64,000 nt of DNA from Protula sp. h YS-2021 (Eukaryota > Annelida > Polychaeta > Sabellida > Serpulidae). Numbering within the stretch: position 1 is the stretch's first letter; each line of letters starts with the position of its first letter. The translations under genes were made by a program, and so were the position numbers. Positions 55,893 through 64,000 of this stretch are shown here, piece by piece. The stretch covers positions 59,663,859 to 59,727,858 of the forward strand of contig OX457027.1 in NCBI GenBank assembly GCA_949752745.1, read 5' to 3'. Below the pieces are notes generated by a model. The model ran no database searches and had not been told where the DNA came from. It saw only the letters and a list, made by a program, of their open reading frames with translations.

Positions 55893-58510
55893 TAAGCGCC
55901 TGCTAATCTTCTGCAGTTTTCCCCTTTTCTCAACGCAGTGCGTGCCAACTATGAAATGGTCAAGGTTTATGTTTTTTGAGTGGGACTTACTGTCTTACTC
56001 TAGTTGTGATGTCGAGAGGCATCTGATTTTGATCGCCCAAAGTGATTATTTCTAAAATAGCTTTTTTGTTTGGTGGTGAACTGGCGTGTTTCTGACGACG
56101 AGACTGTAAACAACTTTTATTTGTCTATTACAAGTTATAAGCAAAAGCCTTTTTAGAAGCAGATGGCAAACAAATAGATAAAATTTACAAGAAATAAAAT
56201 GAGATTATGTGTGAGTTTAAAGTTTCTTATTGGCTGAGATCCTGTTCTAATCTTAATTTAAGTATCTTTTCAAATCTAGGAGAAACCAGTGAAGGAATTG
56301 CAATTCGAAGAGTCCTCTTTTTGGCCCTCAAACAACTGATTTTTTTAGTTGTTTTGTTTCCTTAGATATCCTCTTTGAATGGACTGATGTCTTCCCACAT
56401 TCAAAGCGCTTGATGACGAAACACAAGGCGACAAAAAAGAAGGAAGTACAAAACTAGGCAAAGAAAAATGGAAAATGAACTTAGAAGTAAAACCGTACAA
56501 GGATTTAAAAAACCATAAATATATGGGGAATTACATGCCACTAATTAGCCCACACTCTCAGTGCACCTGTTATCATCTTGGGTAATCATTAGGCAAGGAA
56601 ATTTAGTTTTAAAATAACTATGATTTCGGAGAGGGAAGTTTTATCGTTTTGAACTTCTGGCCTTTATTTTAGTAACTTAGAAATTGTTTGGGATTTTTGG
56701 TCAGGATGATCTGTTTATTTTTGCTTTTAAGTTTCTGATCAAGGTACAATTAAGAGCTGACTCACCAATCCTGTTCTATAGTGTAACCCAATGAAGCTCG
56801 ACAATGGGTTTTTTCTTATGTATAAGATCACACTGAGTTATGACTATATGGTTTCCCGTAGGTGCACTTCCTAAAGAATATATACACAATAGAATTTCGG
56901 AAAAGCGTTGATTCTGTTTCAAGTTATTTTAACCAGAGTCAAGAGGTTCAGGCGGCCCTTTTTTTTGAAAGGGACTTCAAAAATTACCGGTTGGTTCATG
57001 TCGCGGGTTTCGGTGTTGGGGAATGTAAAAAGATAAAGGCACTCGAGTGTAAGTTGATCGAGTGCAACATATTCTAACAAGCCACACCTGAAAAGTAGTC
57101 CCGTAGCCTTGTGTTTACAAAAGCGATATAAAAGGAATTTGAAAAAAGAGCGCGTACCAGGTAAATTATTATCAGTGGAATGTAACCAAAAGCATGCGGC
57201 GTTGAGTCTTTTTCGCAGAAAGGAACAGAGTACAAGGTTACTGTAGGAGTTATCTAGTTTCCTGGATCACTTCACAAGGGCAGGTCGGATCCAGAACAAA
57301 CTCGAGATGTCAAGGATTGCCTTTTGTCTGATGCAGTGCTTTCCAGATGGATAGGTGCTGGAACTAGACTTCACATTAAGATCAAAGAAACACCAGTAAA
57401 AGTTAAAGTACTACTGTAACCCTAAAAAGAAAAACACTAGCCCTGGAATGACTGTTAGAGCGGAAACAGCTAGCGGAAAATGCCGAGAAATAATGGCGCG
57501 CTCAACTGACTTTTACCATATGTGTAGGTGAAAACATGTCGTTATCGCTATGACATGTCATTCAATTTGACTTTGCGTAAAAGACCATATTGCGCGGCAA
57601 TGTTTGGCCGGAATGTTTGCTAACCTTGGGCGTCTTTGCTTAACATTCACAGTCAGGGACACCCACACAATTTATTCATTCTACGAACAGCAATTCAATC
57701 ACGAAATCTAATCTACAGCATGTAAGGCCTGAGTGTTCTCAATGCAATGCATCCTTCGTGTTTTGCGGTAAGCGGCATTGTATTTCAAGTGAATTCCATA
57801 GAAAAACTTCAAAGCAAGTTTGGAGAAAAATTACACCACATGTCCTGAAGGAAAGCCCCCGAAACAACAACTTTTCCAAGGAGCGCCTCGCATTGCATTG
57901 GTTCACTTGGTTATGGTTAGAAAAACCTGGGATTCCACTAAATTGTTTGCACCACAAAGGTCCTTAATGGCCGAAATGCACGGCACTGCCAACTGTCTGT
58001 GGGGTTGGCGATAGCATCCTTGACTTAGATTCATGGGCCACTTTGCAAATCATGCCCAAGGACAACTGATGCAAGAGCGGGTATTTGCAATGGCTACTGG
58101 CATTCGCGCTTGATTTATTGACAAGCTGTACATCTCTCTCTTCGTTTCCTTGGTCATGCTCTGTAAGCATTTATCATGCATGCGAGATGTTCCGTGCTGG
58201 ACGTCTGATATTTAGTTTGACCGCTGCGGTCATTGACATTCTACAGAACTACTGAGTGGGAGGGGGAGATGCATCGGGGGTGGGGTGGGGGGGGGACCCG
58301 AAGTGTCAGACACAGGACCCGGGAGGGGCGTACCAAGCGAGTGAAAAGATACGGTGAATTGTTGAATCTAAATGATGGGGGTAAAAAGTGGCGGTTATTG
58401 CAAGTGGAGACCAGTTGAAGATATGTAATACCAGTACCGGTACGAACACCACAAATCAACCCCCTCCCTCTCCAAATCCGCGACGCACAGGCACTGGTTT
58501 TCGTCCTGTG
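55893..58510. other. Intergenic, nothing recognised
   Basis: No supported gene. Frames at 57739-57967 on both strands overlap each other and show no domain. TGCGAGATGTTCC at about 58180 resembles one word of the 34-kb element but stands alone. Confidence 0.45.
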
Positions 58511-58870
58511 GTTGCATTCACATAAGTTAACTGTACTACTTCCGTTAACTGCTCCGTCAACAACCAGCGATCATATTCACAAAAGTAAACTGTGTTAACT
58601 GCTCCATTGGCAACCAGTACACCTGAAAGTAAATAAAAAACCTCTTTGACAAACAAATAGCCATCTAAAATTGTTTGCATGATACAACTAAATCAACTGA
58701 TTTATCTTTCTACGAGTAGAGATAACTGCACAGTTAACGTTTTGTGAATACCAGGACAGAATGTCCGAAAGTACATCGGATATATTTGTCCTGCTTATCA
58801 AAATAAGTCCATCGAAAATTGTTAAAATTGTTTGCGTGATACATCTCGACCAACTGATTTTCTCCTCTAG
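58511..58870 (+). repeat. Two nested local duplications
   Basis: A ~59-bp tandem: CACATAAGTTAACTG, CGTTAACTGCTCCGTC and AACAACCAGCG (about 58518-58570) are followed by CACAAAAGTAAACTG, GTTAACTGCTCCATTGG and CAACCAGTAC (about 58577-58618). A second pair at ~150-bp offset: AAAATTGTTTGC(A/G)TGATACA, then C(A/C)AACTGATTT, at 58667-58710 and 58825-58860. Both pairs are diverged. Confidence 0.6.
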
Positions 58871-59150
58871 ATTTGCAGTTGAATGGGATCTTTTCGGACT
58901 GCCAAACAAATCAACAATTTATAATATTCCAAGCTTTCGCTATCTTTCTAAAGAATATGTTACGAAAGCATTATTTTATTGACCCTGGGAAACTTTTAAG
59001 TTGGGTTATTTTAACTCAACCTCGCACCACTTTCCAGACACAAACACAGAACCCCCATTTCTACATAACCACAGTAGACCCAACCTGCCTCCTCCACCCT
59101 GTGGGGAGGGGGAGGAGGGGGACTAGGCTACGGGTTTTCCTGCGACGATG

Positions 59151-59191
<41 letters not shown>

Positions 59192-59672
59192 AAAAAAAAA
59201 ACATCGCAGGAAGCGGATGCTACATAATAAAAGAGGCGGAACAGGCTCTCAAAATAATAACCTGGGCATACTATTTTTTTTTTCAGATCTATAACAGCTT
59301 CACAGATCTCCCACGCACAGGTGGCAGATGTTGGAAAAGTACACAGCTTCATAGTCTGATCGATTTTAATCGATGGCACCAAAGCGCAATAACAAATTTA
59401 CTGGCCATTGATTTTTAAACATAAAAAGTTGTTTTATGAACATTAAAAACAAAATTGAACTATATAAACTGTCCTTCTAAAAAAAAGCATTTTAATGATA
59501 ATTTTTAAGTACTTTGGTCGTACGGCAAATAAAAGTCTTGAAAGTGTTGGAGAACGAAAGCCCCTATTTGTTCTTTTTAAATTATATTATATTAAAGTTA
59601 CAAATATTTCAGATGGTTTTTTTTTACCTGAGATCACTAAGTATGGTCTGTCTACATTTACTATAAAAACAT
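58871..59672. other. Intergenic; (AC)17 microsatellite
   Basis: An (AC)n run at 59153-59187 is followed by poly-A. No supported gene. Confidence 0.6.
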
Positions 59673-59736
59673 GGTATCCCGACGATTCATCTATCGACAA
59701 GTCATCTAGCGACAATTTATCTAGCGACAATTTATT
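59673..59736 (+). repeat. Word-repeat array, unit CGACAATTTATCTAG (15 bp)
   Basis: It starts GGTATCCCGAC and continues as exact 15-bp units: CGACGATTCATCTAT, CGACAAGTCATCTAG, CGACAATTTATCTAG, CGACAATTTATTCAT. The opening matches the arrays at 16.3 and 43.6 kb and the right end of the 34-kb element. One-sided in this window. Confidence 0.6.
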
Positions 59737-60084
59737 CATGTTTAACATTTGATAATCATTATGTTTTCCGATGACACGAGCATAACTGAAAAAAATAGCA
59801 TTATAATTTTCGCCATTTTTTTAGTGTGTCGTTTCGAATCCACAGATTTTCGGACCACCGGTAATAACTTTTATATTTTTCACAAACATTTTGGACACAT
59901 ATTTTCACATGCTGGGCAAGAAGTTTAAGTTGGAATTGCGGAGAAACGATTTTAACACTTTTATGTTCATACTGTGGATTTGCTGAGAATCAGTTCAAAT
60001 TATTTCTAGAAAATCTTCAGCATTACAAGCAGGCACAATGAGTTTGTCAATCTTGATCAAAGCCGCCAAAAATGGAAGTTCCGG

Positions 60085-60663
60085 CAAGGAAATGTTTTGA
60101 CCCCCAAAATAAATCGACCCCCCCCCCCCGGTCGATTTGTTTTAAAACAAAGAGACCCCCCCCCCGGTCGATTCGTTTAAAAAAAAAACAGACCCCCTGT
60201 AATGTTTTAACCCTCTTATTTTTTGTTGTTTCTTTATTTCTTTTCATATATGGCCACCTTATTAGTTTCTTTATTGAAATAAAAACAATATCCACGAATA
60301 ACAATTTATTTAGCAACTAACATCTACATTTTCAAACACGAAAACACCTCCACAACCACTAACATACAGTCACCAAAAACTCTGCCAAAGCTCAATAATG
60401 GCATTTCAAAGGCTCAAAATAATAATTTTCTACATCATGAGGTAGAAAATGCTTAAAATAGTATTTAAAAACCACATGCACCTTTTTACTTCCATTTTAT
60501 ATTTAAACATGATTATTTGGAGGGGGTAATGTTATTATGGGGGAGGTCTGTTTGTTATGGCGAGTTTTACCACAACAAATCGACCGGGGGGTCTGTTTGT
60601 TTTAAAACAAATCGACCGGGGGGGGGGTCGATTTGTTTGGGGGTCAAAACGTTTCATTACACC
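60085..60663. mobile_element. ~580-bp inverted-repeat element with GGTCGATTTGTTTTAAAAC words
   Basis: The left arm (about 60085-60212) reads GTTTTGACCCCCAAAATAAA, a C tract, GGTCGATTTGTTTTAAAAC, AAAGAGACC, a C tract, GGTCGATTCGTTT, CAGACCCCC. The right arm (about 60527-60663) is its reverse complement in the same word order, ending GGGGGTCAAAACGTTTC and then ATTACACC. Both arms therefore contain tandem words separated by C or G homopolymers. CCGG sits at both outer edges. The 300-bp interior is AT-rich without an open frame. Non-autonomous; target duplication not resolved. Confidence 0.65.
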
Positions 60664-60839
60664 GGTTTGCTTAACTTAAACATACCATCTTCGTAATCAA
60701 TTAACGCCGAGGAGAAATGATCTGATCCGAAAGAGTTCTGTTTCAAAGAGATTCAACACTTTGCGATCTCTTAGCAGTTAATCCAAATGGGAGTGTCGGA
60801 AATAAGAAATATAAATTAAAGCTATGACCGTATGTACGT

Positions 60840-61135
60840 TTGTTTGTATGTATGTATGTGTGTATGTGTGTGTGTGAGTGTGAATGTGTGTGTGGGTGTG
60901 TGCATTTTTTGTTTGTATGTATGTATGTATGTTTGTTTGTTTGTTTGTTTATGCGTGTGTATATGTATATAAGTATGCATGTCTTGGTGTATTATGTATG
61001 TTTGTGTGTATGTGTGCATATATGCATGTATGTATATGCGTATGCATGCATTGCTGTATGTTTATGCGTCTGTGTGTCTATGTATATAAGTAGGAACGTC
61101 TGTCTATCTGTCTGTCTGTCTATCTGTCTGTATAA
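60840..61135 (+). repeat. Compound TATG/TGTG/TTTG/GTCT microsatellite
   Basis: Interrupted runs of TATG, TGTG, TTTG and, at 61098-61135, GTCT. It creates Cys/Val-rich and His/Thr-rich spurious frames. Confidence 0.9.
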
Positions 61136-61581
61136 ATGTGAGACTGTGGGCGAAGAGCTGCCGCTGAACTCGGAAGTACCCTTATCCCATTACGCACACA
61201 TCCTAGAACACAAACACACACAAATACACAAACTCAGAGGAAACAATGATTGCCAGGTAATTGTGTCAACTCCCCCCCCCCCACCCCCACCCCCACCCCA
61301 TCCTACATACACATCATTGCAAAACCTTACACACAGAATTTGAAATGCTGAATCAATTTCATGCTCTAATACCACTTCAGAATCGTTAAAATAAGTAGTT
61401 CCGCGTTTATAACTATCGCTGGGGGTGGTGGGGGTGAGAGGGGGGATGGTTGCATTAACAATCGTTCACATGAGCATGAACTGTTGCTGTTCTCATGATC
61501 CTCAGCTGAAACTAAAATTTCAAAACGAGGTTTTGCATGAAGCAGATAGAGATCAATAGAGTCCCACATGATTCAATTTGT

Positions 61582-61650
61582 TAGACCCAACCGGGCGAGC
61601 CCGGGGGTCTATGGGATTGCCCTCTGTCCGTCCGTCTGTCCGTCCTTCCG
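61582..61650 (+). repeat. Hairpin AGACCC..GGGTCT followed by GTCC repeats (mollusc-type interspersed repeat end)
   Basis: AGACCC-AA-CCGGGC-GA-GCCCGG-GGGTCT is a two-part inverted repeat over about 61583-61610. It is followed by ATGGGATTGCCCTCTG and a (GTCC)n-like stretch. It precedes a repeated unit (next entry). I associate this type with mollusc genomes from general familiarity; its family is not established here. Confidence 0.55.
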
Positions 61651-61680
61651 TGTGTCACACTTTGGACGCTGTTTTGTTTT

Positions 61681-61912
61681 CACGCAAGTTCTCCGAAACT
61701 ATTTACCCTAGACATATGCAACCTTGCACAGTGAAAATATTATATTGAAGTTGTGCAACGTCGTGTTATTTTTAAAATCGGGCAAAAATTGCCAAAATGG
61801 CGACTTGTCAAAAATTGTGATTTTTTTTTAGATAACTGCAATGTAAGGCTTGAGTGCTTTCCACGCAAGTTCTCCGAAACTATTTATCCTGGGCATATGC
61901 TGCCTTCCACAG

Positions 61913-61959
<47 letters not shown>

Positions 61960-62020
61960 AAATTGTGCAACGTCGTATTATTTTTCACACTGGTCAAAAA
62001 TGGCCTAAATGGCGACTTGT
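61681..62020 (+). repeat. Direct duplication of a ~130-bp unit, second copy with an (AT)21 expansion
   Basis: Copy 1 (61681-61808) and copy 2 (61862-62020) share ACGCAAGTTCTCCGAAACTA, CATATGC, CACAGTGAA, GTGCAACGTCGT and AAATGGCGACTTGT in the same order. Where copy 1 has GTGAAAATATTATATTGAAG, copy 2 has a pure AT run (61915-61957). Confidence 0.85.
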
Positions 62021-62812
62021 TGTGTCCGGTTGGGGTCTGCGCCTTCAACGATGGCTTGTTTGAATTTAATGCGTTTCGGCCTGCTTTAGTACAAGTTTAA
62101 TTAAGCTAAGAATGCCTAGATGAAATCAAACATGAGAACATATTATTTGATTTCGAAACAGTTTAAATTTGGATTGAAGACATTTGCAAGGGCTTGCCTT
62201 AAAATAAACATGGAGGTCACATGACACAAATACATACATATAGTAATATTGCCCGCTCAGCTGGGAGTCTCGTTATGACTGCTAAACGTTGGGATGACTG
62301 CTAAACGTTGGGATTATTTATTCAAACATATCGAGGCGTGTTAATTTCTATTTTTGGACATTGTTGTTTTCGCGATACTGTCTGAAATAGCAAATCTATG
62401 GAGAAAAGCGTTGACACACACTGTGAGGGTAATCCTTGACCAATGCCACACCATGCTTTTCTGTGTTTCTCTCTTCACATTCCATTCTTTCTACCGTGGG
62501 AAAATATTAATGTGACTGACCATCACGAGATATGATTAAAATGATATTTTCGACCATAGTTCCAAAATAGCAACAGGATTTGCTATAAAATACGTGGGTG
62601 ACTAACGGTGGGACGAAACTTTATTAATACCGAGAACATGTCATGGTCTATGTCATCTGATACTATCATAGGCGCGTCCTTTATAGTGTTAAATTTACTC
62701 TCAAATTTGATGTATAACCTAGTAACTGAAACAAGTTTGAAAGTTTGTAGTCTTGACATTATGCTATCAATATCCTCCTCCTAAAATATCTTCAGTCTTT
62801 AATATATGAAAT
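62021..62812. other. Intergenic, nothing recognised
   Basis: AT-rich unique sequence. A short direct repeat ATGACTGCTAAACGTTGGGA occurs at 62275 and 62293. No supported gene. Confidence 0.5.
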
Positions 62813-62892
62813 GCAAAAAAAAAAAAAAAAAAAAAAAAACAAAAAAAAAAAAACAAACAAAAAAAAAAAACAAAAAAAAAAAAACAACAACA
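62813..62892 (+). repeat. Interrupted poly-A tract
   Basis: About 80 bases of A with scattered C. It yields a spurious Lys-rich frame. Confidence 0.95.
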
Positions 62893-64000
62893 ATACCAAA
62901 ACCTCTCGTTGCACATCACAAGCTCAGGAAAAACTAGAACAACCTACCCCTCAAAGACGAAATATTAAACACTTGACTAAAAATAATATTTTAAAAATCA
63001 CTTTCTCTCTTCCAATAGAATTTTAAGAATCAGCCTGGTTTTTGTTTACTGTTCAGTGTTTTTTTTTTTCAGTTTCTAACCTTTCTAAGAAAGTTTTTGC
63101 CAGTTCTAAACGTTTCTTTAAAAAAAAAACAACAGCTATGCTATTATACTCTATGAAACGGCATTCTTCCATCGACCCCCACCAAGAATTGCGCGTAACT
63201 GAAGCTGGTAGTTTATGTCAACAGTCATGGTATTTAAAATGAGCAGCTCATACTTTGCATCCACTCCTCTTTTTTTTTATTATAAAACCGACACAAGCAT
63301 GTCAATATTCTGCCAATGAACTTTAGATCAAATACTACATATCTGCAAAATTTGGGAGTCCCAGCACCAGAAAAACCAGAAGACTGGTAAAGACAAAATG
63401 GCGGACTAAGAAGAGAAAAAAGGTGCGAAACATGGCCCCGTACAACTTCAACATACTCTTTGCAAGTCTTCGACTTATCAAATTTTAATAACCATTGTAG
63501 CAGTTAAATTAAATTTCGTTTTCAGCAACTAGCAGTCGGGGCGTGTATAAAGCTCTAACACGGGTGTGGCCATTCATTAAAAGTAAGTCGTGAGTGTTCG
63601 TTGTATAGCTGGTACCGCTTTCGTGTGTAAACGCCTCATGTAAACATGCATGTGTATCACAAGCAAATATTGACGTTTATTTGACGTCATTGTACTTATC
63701 GATAGAACCTGCATAGCGAGACCGACACAGGATCCATTAAGTTTTAGGTGCACATATTTTCAATGCATAATCAAAAGAAAAACTATCCACATCAAACCCC
63801 CCCCCCCCCTCCTTTTTTCTGGACTAATATCTTATCTTTGTCGTGAGCTGAGTCAAAAGGATTGGCTGTAATTAGAATCAAAGTCACAACAGTTTTATTT
63901 GCATACTTTGCATACTAAATTAAAAAAAAAAAAAAAAAACACACAAAACAAAACAAAAACAAAATAAAAACAAAACAAAGCAAAAGCACACACACACACA
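62893..64000. other. Intergenic, window end
   Basis: No supported gene. Contains C13 at 63797-63809, (A)18 at 63922-63939 and a (CA)n tract running off the window end. Confidence 0.5.

Noticed and set aside
58180..58195. TGCGAGATGTTCC as a further copy of the 34-kb element
   Set aside because: A single imperfect word without neighbours or a terminus.

Overview
The window is animal nuclear DNA, AT-rich, intron-bearing and dominated by repeats. The only gene I can name with confidence is the 3' end of a PIM-type serine/threonine kinase on the + strand: two exons at 1786-1962 and 2126-2304, joined by a 163-bp GT-AG intron. The upstream kinase exons (P-loop, catalytic loop, DFG) lie before the window, so positions 1-1785 are intron. 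After the stop codon comes a long 3' UTR with an AU-rich element, probably ending at an AATAAA at 4220. The repeat types suggest a marine mollusc, perhaps a gastropod: dispersed GGTCAAGGTCA-type arrays, the GACCC/CCGGGC hairpin repeat followed by GTCC runs, tRNA-derived SINE remnants, and many (AT)n, (AG)n and (TATG)n tracts. This assignment is an inference, not a demonstrated fact.

Layout. 1-4240: PIM 3' gene end. 4240-10300: intergenic, with a short word array at 4.8 kb and simple repeats. 10.4-12.9 kb: two arrays of a ~134-bp satellite in opposite orientation, ending at a hairpin that resembles a Helitron 3' end. 13-33 kb: intergenic and simple repeats, with a weak kinase-like open frame near 22.3 kb and a very weak companion at 19.5 kb. 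33.98-35.03 kb: a 1,042-bp transposable element with long terminal inverted repeats, an 8-bp target duplication and a FLYWCH zinc-finger fragment on the minus strand. 35-45 kb: mostly empty, with two small phase-compatible exons of an unrecognised gene at 38.5-39.0 kb. 45-64 kb: a tRNA-Val-like SINE head, two further inverted-repeat elements (46.26-46.51 and 60.09-60.66 kb), several one-sided word arrays, more satellite DNA and minisatellites.

The most interesting signal is a set of short elements or element ends that look unrelated in sequence but share one architecture. Each has a terminus resembling GGTRTCCCGAC followed by a run of 12-18 bp near-repeated words. One of them (34 kb) carries a FLYWCH finger, which in animals is associated with Mutator-like (MULE, Phantom-type) transposases. 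I therefore read them as ends of diverse Mutator-like non-autonomous families. No complete protein-coding gene, rRNA, functional tRNA or CRISPR array is visible.
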